From DATEPR01 sp036273855 (GTDB lineage Bacteria; Actinomycetota; Actinomycetes; Mycobacteriales; Pseudonocardiaceae): DNA of 64,000 nucleotides. Below the pieces are notes generated by a model. The model was not told where the DNA came from, ran no database searches, and saw only the letters and a program-made list of their open reading frames with translations. Location of the stretch: assembly GCA_036273855.1 (NCBI GenBank), contig DASUGU010000007.1, forward strand, positions 22,309 to 86,308. The letters are read 5' to 3'. Of the stretch, positions 25,671 to 34,716 are shown one piece after another. The position numbers and the translations under genes are program-made. Each line of letters opens with the position of its first letter. The first letter of the stretch is position 1.

Positions 25671-26543
25671 ATGGCGACCCTCATCACCCTGCCCGACGGC
25701 CGACAGCTCGACGTCGAGATCACCGGTCCGGCCGACGGCCCAGTGCTGATCTTCCACCACGGCACGCCCGGTTCGCTGGTGCAGGAGCGGGCGATCCAGC
25801 GGGCGGCCCACGAACGCGGCCTGCGCCTGGTCACGTTCTCCCGCGCCGGCTACGGCAACTCGACCCGCCAGCCCGGCCGTTCCGTGGTGGCGGCCGCGGC
25901 GGACACGTCGGCGTTGCTGGACCACCTGGGCGTCGACCGGTGTGTGGTGGCCGGCTGGTCCGGCGGCGGCCCGCACGCGCTGGCGGTCGCGGCCAAGCTG
26001 CCCGACCGGGTGGCCGGCGTGCTGGTGATCGCGGGTGCGGCGCCCTACGGGCAGCCCGACCTGGACTTCGTGGCCGGCATGGGTGAGGAGAACGTCCGCG
26101 AGTTCGGCCTGGCCGCTGACGGTGAGGACGCGATCCGGACCTACCAGGAGGCGGCCGTCGTCGGGCTGCGCAGCCTGGACCCGGCCCAGATCGTCGACGG
26201 GATGGCCAGCCTGCTGCCGGAGGTAGACCGAGCCCTGGTCACCGACGAGTTCGGCGAGGACATGGCGGCCAGCATGGCCGAGGGTCTGCGGCTGGGCGTG
26301 GACGGCTGGACCGACGACGACCTCGCGTTCGTTCGGCCGTGGGGCTTCGACGTGACCGACGTCCAGGTGCCCACCTTCGTCTGGCAGGGCAGCGAGGACC
26401 TGATGGTTCCCTTCGCCCACGGCGAATGGCTGGCCGCGCACGTGCCGGGCGCCACGGCCCACCTGGAGAAGGGCGAAGGTCACCTGTCCATCGCCATCGG
26501 CGCCATCGGCCCGATGCTCGACGAACTGGTGCGGACGCTCTAG
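25671..26543 (+). CDS. Alpha/beta-hydrolase
   Basis: The 290-residue protein shows the alpha/beta-hydrolase order: HHGTPGS (oxyanion loop, ~30), the nucleophile elbow GWSGGG (~100), the acid in QGSEDLMVPF (~245) and the catalytic His in GEGHLS (~268). It starts eight bases after the preceding stop and closes the operon. Function could be ester or lactone hydrolysis within the pathway; the family is too broad to be specific. Confidence 0.85.
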   Translation: MATLITLPDGRQLDVEITGPADGPVLIFHHGTPGSLVQERAIQRAAHERGLRLVTFSRAGYGNSTRQPGRSVVAAAADTSALLDHLGVDRCVVAGWSGGGPHALAVAAKLPDRVAGVLVIAGAAPYGQPDLDFVAGMGEENVREFGLAADGEDAIRTYQEAAVVGLRSLDPAQIVDGMASLLPEVDRALVTDEFGEDMAASMAEGLRLGVDGWTDDDLAFVRPWGFDVTDVQVPTFVWQGSEDLMVPFAHGEWLAAHVPGATAHLEKGEGHLSIAIGAIGPMLDELVRTL

Positions 26544-26657
26544 CTCGCCAACAATGGCTGGGGATCCCGTACTTTGGTGGAGACCGCGATGTTCGGGACA
26601 CCGATCCGGCTGTTCTGGCCACTGCGGACGGCATCAACGGTCACCTGCGACCAGGCT

Positions 26658-26735
26658 CCGTCTTCCCCCGATGAACGTGCACGCGACCACCGCTGCCACG
26701 GCCATCAGGATCGCACTGGCCACGAAAACGGCACC
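26658..26735 (-). pseudogene. Remnant of a DHA2 MFS transporter C-terminus
   Basis: Bases 26670-26733 closely match 29261-29323, the last coding part of the MFS gene at 29175-30692, by eye about 80 per cent identical. Read on the minus strand it still encodes FVASAILMAVAAVVAC, against FIASAILMAAAAVVAV in the intact gene. No start or upstream part survives. It is a decayed fragment left between the hydrolase and the next dehydrogenase gene. Confidence 0.65.
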
Positions 26736-26770
26736 CTGGCTTTCCCGGTGCCCTGAGGTAGCGTCGCGGT

Positions 26771-27805
26771 GTGACCGACTTCGCCGCCCGAGCCAGACAT
26801 ATCGCCGACGATGTGCTGTTCCCGGATTCGATCGACGTGGACCGGGCAGGCGTGGTGCCGGACAGCCATTTCCGGCTGCTGGCGGACGAAGGCTTCTACG
26901 GCATCGCGGTGCCGGCAGCACACGGTGGTGCGGGATTGGCCCTGCCGGAATTCCTCGAGATTGCCGAGATCCTGGTCAGTGGCTGCCTGGCAACGGCGTT
27001 CGTGTGGCTGCAACACCACTTCGTCGCGGCCACGGTCGCCACCACGGCCAACGCGGCGGTCCGCGAGCGGTGGCTGACCGGCCTGGTGAGCGGTGAACTC
27101 CGCGCCGGTGTGGCGCTCGCCGGCGCGGTCCCACGGCCACCCCGGCTCTGGGCGAAGCAGGTCGACGGCGGGTACCTGCTGTCAGGCGACTCGCCGTTCG
27201 TCAGCGGATGGCACAGCGTGGACGCGGTATTGGTGCTGGCCCGGTCGCAGGACGCGGACGACACCCTCGTGGTGGGCATGATCGAGCCCCAAGCACCGGA
27301 CGGGCCGGTGGCCGACCCGGTGCGTCTGGTGGCAGCCCAGGGCAGCGACACGGTTCGGCTCACGTTCAACGACTACTTCCTGCCGGACTCGGCGGCGACC
27401 GGCTTGATGACCAGAACGGATTTCGAGGCCGGGCAGGTGTTGGGCGCGCGAAGCAACGGAGCCGTGCCGCTGGGCATCGCGTCCCGCTGCGCACGCCTGA
27501 TCGCCGACGCCAACCAGAACGACCTGGCCACGTCCCTGGGCACCGAGGTGGCCGCGGCCCGCGCCCGGCTGGACGCGGCCCTGGCCGACCCGCCCACCAT
27601 GCCCGCGGCCCGCGCCGCAGCCGCGGAACTGGCCTACCGGGCCGGCGGGGCCGCGGTGGTCGCGGCCGGCAGTGCGGGGATCACGGCGTCGCACCACGCC
27701 CAACGCCTGGCCCGGGAGGCAATGTTCACGCTGGTCGCGGCCGGCCGGCCGGAGATCAAGGCCGAGTTGGTGCGCCTGCTCGGCAAGCGGCCGGCGCCGA
27801 ACTGA
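26771..27805 (+). CDS. Acyl-CoA dehydrogenase-like protein
   Basis: This 344-residue ACAD-fold protein has a recognisable N-domain (FRLLADEGFYGIAVPAAHGGAGLALPEF) and a C-terminal helical bundle. The central motifs are weak (GAVPRP, LSGDSPFVSG), and no clear catalytic acidic residue is visible. It is about 40 residues shorter than typical. It starts with GTG at 26771, without an obvious strong ribosome site. It may be a partner subunit or a divergent flavoenzyme. Confidence 0.7.
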   Translation: MTDFAARARHIADDVLFPDSIDVDRAGVVPDSHFRLLADEGFYGIAVPAAHGGAGLALPEFLEIAEILVSGCLATAFVWLQHHFVAATVATTANAAVRERWLTGLVSGELRAGVALAGAVPRPPRLWAKQVDGGYLLSGDSPFVSGWHSVDAVLVLARSQDADDTLVVGMIEPQAPDGPVADPVRLVAAQGSDTVRLTFNDYFLPDSAATGLMTRTDFEAGQVLGARSNGAVPLGIASRCARLIADANQNDLATSLGTEVAAARARLDAALADPPTMPAARAAAAELAYRAGGAAVVAAGSAGITASHHAQRLAREAMFTLVAAGRPEIKAELVRLLGKRPAPN

Positions 27806-27891
27806 CCGTTCTCGCTGTCCTTTGTGGATTGGCTGATGCGAGGAGTACACTCGCCCGGGATACATGGCACTGGTGAGGCAGTGGTGCTGAT

Positions 27892-29106
27892 ATGGGATCG
27901 GTTGAGATGAGTGCCGAACCGGCCGCCACCGGCCCCACCGTCGAGGGCATCCGCACCGCCGTGTCCCCCATTCTCCAACGCCTCCGCGCCGGCGCCGCCG
28001 CGCGTGAGCGCGCCCGTGACTACGCGTACGAGCACGTCCGGGCGCTCGCGCAGCAGCGGATCACGCTGGTCGGCGTCGCCAAGGACGACGGTGGCGCCGG
28101 TGGCTCGCTGCGGGACGTGACCGACCTGGTGCTGGCCATCGCCCGTGCCGACTCCAACGTGGCCCAGGCACTGCGCGCCAGCTTCGCCGTGGCCAACCTG
28201 GTGGCCAGCCTGCCCGACATGCCCAACCGGGCGGTGGCCCTGCGGCGACTGCGCGCCGGGGATCTCTTCGCCGGCACCAACAACGAGCGCACGGGCGGTG
28301 CCAACGGGACCATCAACACCACCATCCGGCGCGACGGTGACGGATATGTCCTGAACGGCGACAAGTACTACTCGACCGGTGGGCTGTACGCCACGTGGTT
28401 CTCGGGCTCGGCCAGGGACGAGGACGGGACCGTGGTGGCCTTCACGGTGCCGGTTGATCGCGAGGGCGTGCAGCGGCTCGACGACTTCGACGCGGTCGGC
28501 CAGCGGCTGACCGCGAGTGGCACGACGCGGCTGGTCAACGTGCGCGTCTCCGGGGACGAGATCATGGTCACCGGCGAGCCCCGGCTGGACTACCCGTGGC
28601 TGGGCACGTTCGCCCAGCTCTACCTGGCGGCGGTCGAGGCCGGCATCGCCGCCGCGGCACTCGACGACGCCATCTGGTTCGCGCGCGAGAAGGCGCGGCC
28701 GATCAACCACAGCACGGCCGGTGCCAGCATCGACGACCCGTATGTGCGCGAGACCGTGGGCGAGATCGCCGCTCGGGCCCATGCCGCTCGCGCGGCGGTG
28801 CTGCTGGCCGCGGAGGAGTTGGCGGGCGTGCGGGGTCTGACCGGTGCGTCGGCGCGCGCTGCCGGCGCGGCAGCGGCCGTGACCGTTGCGCAGAGCGGTG
28901 TGATCGCCATCGAGTCCGCGTTGCGCGCCGCCGAGTTGCTCTTCGACGTCGGGGGAGGCTCGATCACCAACCGTGATCTCGGCTTCGACCGACACTGGCG
29001 CAACGCCCGCACGGTCGCCAACCACAACCCGAGACAGTGGAAGGCGGCGGTGGCGGGTGCGTATCACCTGACCGGCGACGAGCCCCCGATGAACGGACTC
29101 TTCTGA
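27892..29106 (+). CDS. DszC/SfnB-like flavin-dependent monooxygenase of the ACAD fold
   Basis: This 404-residue protein belongs to the ACAD-fold monooxygenases that use reduced FMN. The clearest markers are NNERTGGANGT and LNGDKYYSTGGLYA in the middle, and the C-terminal FDRHWRNARTVANHNPRQWK, the His/Arg block of the DszC/SfnB group. Relatives oxidise sulfur compounds such as dibenzothiophene or dimethylsulfone. No flavin reductase or other sulfur gene lies next to it. ATG 27907 is an alternative start. It is convergent with the MFS gene across a strong hairpin. Confidence 0.75.
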   Translation: MGSVEMSAEPAATGPTVEGIRTAVSPILQRLRAGAAARERARDYAYEHVRALAQQRITLVGVAKDDGGAGGSLRDVTDLVLAIARADSNVAQALRASFAVANLVASLPDMPNRAVALRRLRAGDLFAGTNNERTGGANGTINTTIRRDGDGYVLNGDKYYSTGGLYATWFSGSARDEDGTVVAFTVPVDREGVQRLDDFDAVGQRLTASGTTRLVNVRVSGDEIMVTGEPRLDYPWLGTFAQLYLAAVEAGIAAAALDDAIWFAREKARPINHSTAGASIDDPYVRETVGEIAARAHAARAAVLLAAEELAGVRGLTGASARAAGAAAAVTVAQSGVIAIESALRAAELLFDVGGGSITNRDLGFDRHWRNARTVANHNPRQWKAAVAGAYHLTGDEPPMNGLF

Positions 29107-29111
29107 GCCGC

Positions 29112-29147
29112 CGTGTGGCGGCCGCGATGTTCCGCGGCCGCCACACG
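29112..29147. terminator. Bidirectional hairpin terminator
   Basis: A perfect 15-bp stem (29112-29126 with 29133-29147) with a six-base loop ATGTTC, followed by a pyrimidine-rich run. It lies between the convergent flavoenzyme and MFS genes and serves both. Confidence 0.8.
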
Positions 29148-29174
29148 CTCCCTCTTCCCCTTGATTCCCCTTGG

Positions 29175-30692
29175 TCAGCCGACGTGTGCCAAGGGCACGG
29201 CGTCGGCTGCCGACTCCGAGTCGCCGGTCCCCACCGACTTCGGAGTGTCCTTACGCCACCGGATGAACGTGACCGCGACGACCGCTGCCGCGGCCATCAG
29301 GATCGCGCTGGCGATGAACGCCACGTTGTAGCCGTGGATCGCGGCGTGGGCCAGGTTCAGGCCGGACGTGCCGTGAGCCACCAGGTAGCCGGCGGTGGCG
29401 GTGGTGAAGATGGTGTTCAGCAGTGCCGTGCCCAGCGAACCGCCGATCTGCTGGGTGGTGTTGACCAGCGCACTGGCCACGCCCGCGTCGTGGTTGGCGA
29501 CACCGGTGAGGGCCACGTTGCTCAGCGGCACGAACACCAGCCCCATGCCCACGCTCATGACGATGAACGCCGGCAGGATGTGGACCACGTAGGACGAGTT
29601 CAGGTCCAGCTGGGTCAGCCACACCATCGCCAGCGTGGCCAGCGTGGCGCCGACCGACATGAGCACCCGAGGACCGAACCTGGGCATCAACTGCGCCGCC
29701 AGTGCCGCGGTCACCACGATGCCACCGGAGAACGGCAGGTACGCGATGCCGGCGTGCAGCGGCGTGTAGTGCAGTGTCTGCTGCAGGTAGTAGGTCATGA
29801 ACAGGAACATGCCCAGCAGGCCGGAGCCCAGCAGGATCGACGTGAGGAACGCCGCGCCACGGTTGCGGTCCAGGATGACCCGCATCGGCAGCAGCGGGTT
29901 CTCGCTGCGCAGTTCCACCATGACGAACGCGACCAGCAGCACCAGGGCGCCGATCAGGAAGCCGACCGCCGTGCCGGAACCCCAGCCGTCTGTGGCCGCC
30001 TTGGTGAACCCGTACACCAGCGCGACCAGGCCCGCCGTGGACAGCACCGCTCCGGTGACGTCGTAGCGGGTGTTGCCCTCGGCCTTGCTCTCCCGCAGGA
30101 TCGGCACCGCGGCGACGAACGCGATCGCGGCGATCGCCACGTTCACGTACAGGCACCAGCGCCAGTCGAGGTACTCGGTGAGCACACCGCCGCCGATCAG
30201 GCCGATGGCCGAGCCGCCACCGGCGATGGCGCCGAACACGCCGAACGCCTTGGCGCGTTCCCTGGTCTCGGTGAACGTGACGGTGATGATGGACAGCGCG
30301 GCCGGTGCGAGCAGTGCGCCGAACGCACCCTGCAGGCCACGGGCGGCGAACAGCATCACGGCACCGTTGGAGGCGCCGCCGAGCGCGGACGCGGCGGCGA
30401 AGCCGACCAGGCCGATCAGGAAAGCACGCTTGCGGCCCAGGTAGTCGGAGACCCGGCCGCCGAGCAGCAGCAGGCCGCCGAACGCCAACGTGTAGCCGGT
30501 GACGATCCACTGCCGGTTGGCGTCGGAGATGCCCAGCGCCTGCTGGGCCGACGGCAGCGCGATGTTCACGATGGTGGCGTCCACGACCACCATCAGTTGG
30601 GCGAGCGCCACGACCGCGAGGGCGAGCCAACGCCTCGGGTCGACCGCCGCGCCCTGGCGCGCGGGCGCGCCAGCAACGACTGTTTCAGACAT
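29175..30692 (-). CDS. MFS drug-efflux transporter, DHA2 type
   Basis: The 505-residue permease has about fourteen hydrophobic segments. DHA2/EmrB markers are LAQLMVVVDATIVNIALPSA near residue 30, GGRVSDYLGRKRAFL (motif A), and GGGSAIGLIGGGVLTEYLDWRWCLYVNV (motif C and following). ATG 30692 has GAGGGG six bases upstream. It lies 95 bases downstream of tetR on the same strand, so it is probably induced when TetR releases the operator at 31415. A decayed copy of its 3' end lies at 26658-26735. Confidence 0.9.
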   Translation of the reverse strand: MSETVVAGAPARQGAAVDPRRWLALAVVALAQLMVVVDATIVNIALPSAQQALGISDANRQWIVTGYTLAFGGLLLLGGRVSDYLGRKRAFLIGLVGFAAASALGGASNGAVMLFAARGLQGAFGALLAPAALSIITVTFTETRERAKAFGVFGAIAGGGSAIGLIGGGVLTEYLDWRWCLYVNVAIAAIAFVAAVPILRESKAEGNTRYDVTGAVLSTAGLVALVYGFTKAATDGWGSGTAVGFLIGALVLLVAFVMVELRSENPLLPMRVILDRNRGAAFLTSILLGSGLLGMFLFMTYYLQQTLHYTPLHAGIAYLPFSGGIVVTAALAAQLMPRFGPRVLMSVGATLATLAMVWLTQLDLNSSYVVHILPAFIVMSVGMGLVFVPLSNVALTGVANHDAGVASALVNTTQQIGGSLGTALLNTIFTTATAGYLVAHGTSGLNLAHAAIHGYNVAFIASAILMAAAAVVAVTFIRWRKDTPKSVGTGDSESAADAVPLAHVG

Positions 30693-30787
30693 GGAAATCC
30701 CCTCGAGCAAATGCGCGCCGAATTTTTCCGACGCCGAATACCGGGTCCTACGGCGTCATTGCCGACCCAGGCACCACGGTGTGCGAA

Positions 30788-31390
30788 TTACCCCTTGCGA
30801 TACGTGAGCACGGGAAGCAACACGTCATCCACGACGTGCTCGGCGAACCGTTGATCCATCGTGTCGCAGATCTCCAGCCGCCTGGCCAGCACCATCGAGT
30901 GCATGACCTCGTGCAGCAGGTGAGGGTCCGTGTCCGCAGCGAGTTCGCCGCGTTCGGCGGCTCGGCGGATCAGGGCCTCGTGCATGGTGTGTTTCTTCTC
31001 GTACATGTATTCGTGCATGGTGCGGGCCAGCACCGGGTTGCGGGCCGCGGCGGACATCACGCCGGCGACCACCTCACCGTCGACGCTGTTGCCGAGTTGG
31101 CAGGCCAACGTCACGATGGCGAGCAGGTCACCGCGCAGCGACCCCGTGTCCGGAATGTTCGGCGTGTCCTTGAAGTGGTGCGCCAGTGCTTCCGCCACCA
31201 GGTCGGGCTTGTCGGGCCACGTGCGGTAGATCGTCGCCTTGCTGACGTGTGCACGCGCAGCCACGGCGTCCATGGTCATCCGGTCGTAACCGACCTCGGC
31301 CAACAGTGCGAAGACCGAGTCGAGGACCGCCGTTCGACGTTCGGGCGCACGCCGTCCGGCACGTGTCCCGGTCACCCCCGTCGCCGTCAT
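30788..31390 (-). CDS. TetR-family regulator of the adjacent efflux gene
   Basis: This 200-residue protein has a TetR DNA-binding domain (residues ~15-60, with MTMDAVAARAHVSKATIYRTW) and a helical C-terminal domain ending in the TetR_C-type HVVDDVLLPVL. ATG 31390 follows GGGGAGGG. A near-perfect operator lies 25 bases ahead of the start, implying autorepression. It leads the two-gene operon with the MFS transporter. Confidence 0.9.
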   Translation of the reverse strand: MTATGVTGTRAGRRAPERRTAVLDSVFALLAEVGYDRMTMDAVAARAHVSKATIYRTWPDKPDLVAEALAHHFKDTPNIPDTGSLRGDLLAIVTLACQLGNSVDGEVVAGVMSAAARNPVLARTMHEYMYEKKHTMHEALIRRAAERGELAADTDPHLLHEVMHSMVLARRLEICDTMDQRFAEHVVDDVLLPVLTYRKG

Positions 31391-31414
31391 GGCATGTCCC
31401 TCCCCTCGTCCGAC

Positions 31415-31437
31415 CGAGTACGAAACCGTTTCGTACT
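31415..31437. promoter_or_regulatory. TetR operator, 11-bp perfect inverted repeat
   Basis: The arm GAGTACGAAAC (31415-31425) and its exact complement (31427-31437) flank a single central C. The site sits 25 bases upstream of the tetR start on the minus strand and resembles the QacR/TetR style of pseudo-palindrome. Confidence 0.8.
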
Positions 31438-31503
31438 CACTCTGCGCCAACGGCGGGCGGACCTGCGATGTTCCAGTTGGTGCCAGATGTGACCCAGGAC
31501 ACA

Positions 31504-32115
31504 TCAGGGCCCGTCGGCGAGTACCAGATAACGGTCATCCGCGTCGTCAACGGACAGGCAGCGCCACCCGGCGGCCACCAGCGCGGCCCGGATCCGGTCG
31601 GGTGCTCGGAGATCGTCCGGTGACAGCGTGCGACCCTGCCTGCGGGCCAGCGCGACCCGGCCGACCGGATGGAACAGCGCCAGCCGCCCACCGGACCGGC
31701 ACACCCGGCGGAACTCGGCCAGCCCGGCGACGGCGTCGGGCAGGTGCGACACCAGTCCGGCGGCGAACACCGCGTCCAGCGACCCGTCCGGCAGCGGCAG
31801 CCGCGTCGCGTCGGCCAGCACCAGCGACGCCACCCCGTTCCGGCCCAGTCGGGTGGCCTCGGCGAGCATCTCGGCGGTGAGGTCGACGCCGAGCACCACG
31901 CCACCGGCACCCACGGCGGAGCGCAGTTCGGGCAGTGCCCTGCCGGTGCCGCAGCCGACGTCGGCGACCCGGCCACCGGAGGGCGGCGCGAGTTCGGCGA
32001 CAGCCTGGCGGTAGCGGGGTCCGTCGTCCGGGAACCGGGCCTCCCAGCCGGCGGCCCGGGGGGCGAAGAACGCACGCGTGGCGTCGATCCCCACCGCAGG
32101 CGCGTCCCGATCCAT
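31504..32115 (-). CDS. Class I SAM-dependent methyltransferase
   Basis: This 203-residue protein has the Rossmann SAM motif I (VADVGCGTGRALPEL, ~50), the acidic residue of motif II (GVDLTAEML) and FDA-like motif IV (LDAVFAAGLVSHLPD). The UbiE/Methyltransf_11 type is likely; the substrate is unknown. ATG 32115 and ATG 32130 are both possible starts and neither has a clear ribosome site. It stands apart from the tetR operon, whose operator lies just downstream of its stop. Confidence 0.8.
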   Translation of the reverse strand: MDRDAPAVGIDATRAFFAPRAAGWEARFPDDGPRYRQAVAELAPPSGGRVADVGCGTGRALPELRSAVGAGGVVLGVDLTAEMLAEATRLGRNGVASLVLADATRLPLPDGSLDAVFAAGLVSHLPDAVAGLAEFRRVCRSGGRLALFHPVGRVALARRQGRTLSPDDLRAPDRIRAALVAAGWRCLSVDDADDRYLVLADGP

Positions 32116-32291
32116 AGTGACCAACAGCATAACCGCGCTGTTCGGTCCGCAGTAGCGGCGACGGATCGTCGACCGGCACGTGCCTGCGGCAGCGCGGAGT
32201 CGATCACCGGACGACGGTCCGGCGGGCCGGCCCGATCGCGGTTACCGTGGCGTCCGTCACGAGTCACCAGTCCACCTGGAACGGAGCAATC

Positions 32292-32504
32292 ATGCGTTTG
32301 TCCGCCAGAAACCAACTGTCCGGTACGGTCGCCGAGATCGAGCCCGGCGCCGTGATGACCATCGTCAAGATCCAACTGGACGGCGGCCAGGAGGTCACCG
32401 CGTCGGTCACCCGCGAGTCCGTGACCGACCTGGACCTGAAGGTCGGCTCGCCGGTCAAGGCCGTGATCAAGTCCACCGAGGTCATGCTCGGCGTCGAAAA
32501 CTGA
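32292..32504 (+). CDS. TOBE-domain molybdopterin/molybdate-binding protein (molbindin)
   Basis: A single mono-TOBE domain of 70 residues: MRLSARNQLSGTVAEIEPGAVMTIVKIQL, then VTDLDLKVGSPVKAVIKSTEVMLG. This is the classic molbindin pattern of MopI/ModE C-domains that store or buffer molybdate. GGAG lies five bases before ATG 32292. No molybdate transporter or molybdoenzyme is nearby. The gene ends one base from the convergent iclR gene. Confidence 0.9.
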   Translation: MRLSARNQLSGTVAEIEPGAVMTIVKIQLDGGQEVTASVTRESVTDLDLKVGSPVKAVIKSTEVMLGVEN

Positions 32505-32505
32505 C

Positions 32506-33258
32506 CTACAGGTCGCCGGTGGCCGCGTCGGCCGCCAGGCGCACCACCCTCGCGAGCTCACCGGCCCGCGACCGGGGACAGCGGACGCTGGGCACGGCGA
32601 CGGCCAGCGCGGCCACCGCCCGCCCGGCACTGTCCCGGACACAGACCCCCACCGCCACGATCCCGCGCTCGCTCTCCTCGAAGTTGGTGGCGTAGCCACG
32701 GCGGCGCACCGTGGCCAGCTGCCGCAGCAGCGCCGCCCGCTGCACCACGACGCCACCCGGCGCCACCGGCAGGTCCCTGGGATACAGCGCGCCCAACTGA
32801 TCGGCCGACAGCTCGGCCAGCAGCGCCTTCCCGCCCGACGTCACGTGCGCCGGCAGCAACATCCCCACCCGGGACCCGACCCGCAGCGTGTGTGAACCCT
32901 CCACGCAGTCGATGAACCGCGCGCCGTTCCCCTCCAGCACCATCAGGTGACAGGTCTCCCCCAGCTCGCCGTGCAGCCATTCGACCCGCCGGTGCAGCAG
33001 GGCCCGTAGATCCTGAGTGGACGGTCCGGAAAGGACCAGTCGTTCGAATGCCGGGCCCGGCCGGTAGGCCTTGTGCACGTCCTGCACCGCGAACTCCCGG
33101 TAGGCCAGCGCACCCAGCAGCCGGTGCGCGGTCGACCGGGCCACGCCCAGGTGGGTCGCCGCGTCGCTGACCCGGACGCTCCGCTGCTCGGACAGCAGGA
33201 GCAGCAGTCGCAGCGCGTTGTCGGCCGACTCGACCGGATAGAACGACTTGTTCCGCAC
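32506..33258 (-). CDS. IclR-family regulator of the gentisate operon
   Basis: This 250-residue protein has the winged HTH (residues ~8-60: NALRLLLLLSEQRSVRVSDAATHLGVARSTAHRLL) and the IclR ligand domain with GMLLPAHVTSGGKALLAEL and NFEESERGIVAVGV. It starts with GTG 33258 and is divergent from the transporter gene at 33358, with about 100 bases between. That is the usual place for an IclR regulator of aromatic catabolism, with an aromatic acid as likely effector. Confidence 0.9.
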   Translation of the reverse strand: MRNKSFYPVESADNALRLLLLLSEQRSVRVSDAATHLGVARSTAHRLLGALAYREFAVQDVHKAYRPGPAFERLVLSGPSTQDLRALLHRRVEWLHGELGETCHLMVLEGNGARFIDCVEGSHTLRVGSRVGMLLPAHVTSGGKALLAELSADQLGALYPRDLPVAPGGVVVQRAALLRQLATVRRRGYATNFEESERGIVAVGVCVRDSAGRAVAALAVAVPSVRCPRSRAGELARVVRLAADAATGDL

Positions 33259-33357
33259 CGCAGAATTGTACGACCATCGGATTCCGCCGGGCAGGTCAGC
33301 TGGCTAGCGTCGGGGTGCGACGCGACCAGGGCAGCGCGGCCCGACCGGGAGGTTTCC

Positions 33358-34716
33358 GTGTCCGAGATGGCACCCGACGTACGCACCGAGCTCGGTGACG
33401 CACCGTTACGACCGTTCCACTGGCTCATCGTCGGTCTGGTCGCACTGGCGACCATGTTCGACGGTTACGACACACTCATCCCCTCCTACATGATCCACTT
33501 CGTGGCCAAGCCGTGGCACCTCTCGGAGACCGCGGTCGGCTTCCTCGTGTCCTCCGGGCTGATCGGCTTCGCCGTCGGATCACTGGTGCACGGCGTGGTG
33601 GCCGACCGGATCGGCAGGCGGCCCACCCTGATCACCGGCCTGGTGGTGGCAGGGTTCTTCAGCGTGCTGACCGGTGCGCTGGGCACGTCGTACACGTCGT
33701 TCATCGTGTTGCGCGTGCTGACCGGGCTCGGCCTGGGCGTGCTGCTGCCGCTGGGCACCGCGTACGTCAACGAGTACCTCCCCCGCCGCACCCATCACCG
33801 CCTGGCCGCGTTGGGCGGCACCGGTTTCGCGGTCGGCGGCGTGCTGGCCGCGCTGCTGGGCGTCGCACTGACCAGCGGCGGCGACTGGCAGTCGCTGTTC
33901 TTCGTCGGCGGCGGCGCTCTCGTGGTCGGCCTGGTCTACCTGGCGGTGTTCCCGGAGTCCGCCGAGTACCTGGTGGCCAACGGCAGGTCGGGCGAGGCCA
34001 TCACGCTGATGACCAGGGTGCGCCCGGACCGCGCCCGGCTGTACCGCACGGCGGGCCTCGCCGTGGCACCGCCGCAGGCCAGGGACGTGCGGCTGATCCT
34101 CAACAACACCTACCGGGTTCGCTCGATCGCCCTGTGGCTGTCGTCGTTCTTCCTGCTGTTCAACGTCTACGGCCTGGCCGCGTGGACACCGGAGCTGATG
34201 ATCCAGCGCGGCCACGGCTTCGCGGCCGGGTTCGGGTTCGGCGCCGTGCTGCAGGGCATGTCGATCGTCGGCGCGGTGCTCGGCGGCCTGCTCGCCGACC
34301 GGTGGCTGGGCGCGCGGCGCAGCCTGATGCTGTGGTGCGGCCTGGGCGCGGTGGCCGCGCTGGTGGTCGCGTTCGCGGCCGGCACGGCGGTGGACATCGT
34401 GGCGATCGGCGCGGCCGGGCTGTTCATCATCGGCGGCCAGTTCCTGCTCAACAACATCTGCGCGGTCACGTATCCAGTGCAGGCCAGGGGCACCGGTGAG
34501 GGTGCGATGCTGGGTGTCGGCCGGGTCGGCGGCATTCTCGGCCCGACCATCGGCGGCGCCGTGCTCGGCGCGTTCGGCGGGACGTCCGTGTTGTTCATCG
34601 CGGTCGCCATCGCGTCGGCGCTGGCCGTCGCGACGGCGTCGTTCGTGACCGGCCGCGCCACCAACACCGCGTTGGGCCGAGGCATGCCGACACCACAACA
34701 GGGGGTTCCCGCATGA
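33358..34716 (+). CDS. MFS aromatic-acid transporter, AAHS family
   Basis: This 452-residue, 12-TM permease has the AAHS signatures: ATMFDGYDTLIPSY in the first helix, GSLVHGVVADRIGRRPTL (motif A) and GTAYVNEYLPRR. It resembles MhbT/BenK-type carriers of hydroxybenzoates. GTG 33358 is preferred because GGGAGG lies five to six bases upstream; an ATG nine bases later is less well placed. The stop overlaps the dioxygenase start (ATGA). Confidence 0.88.
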   Translation: MSEMAPDVRTELGDAPLRPFHWLIVGLVALATMFDGYDTLIPSYMIHFVAKPWHLSETAVGFLVSSGLIGFAVGSLVHGVVADRIGRRPTLITGLVVAGFFSVLTGALGTSYTSFIVLRVLTGLGLGVLLPLGTAYVNEYLPRRTHHRLAALGGTGFAVGGVLAALLGVALTSGGDWQSLFFVGGGALVVGLVYLAVFPESAEYLVANGRSGEAITLMTRVRPDRARLYRTAGLAVAPPQARDVRLILNNTYRVRSIALWLSSFFLLFNVYGLAAWTPELMIQRGHGFAAGFGFGAVLQGMSIVGAVLGGLLADRWLGARRSLMLWCGLGAVAALVVAFAAGTAVDIVAIGAAGLFIIGGQFLLNNICAVTYPVQARGTGEGAMLGVGRVGGILGPTIGGAVLGAFGGTSVLFIAVAIASALAVATASFVTGRATNTALGRGMPTPQQGVPA

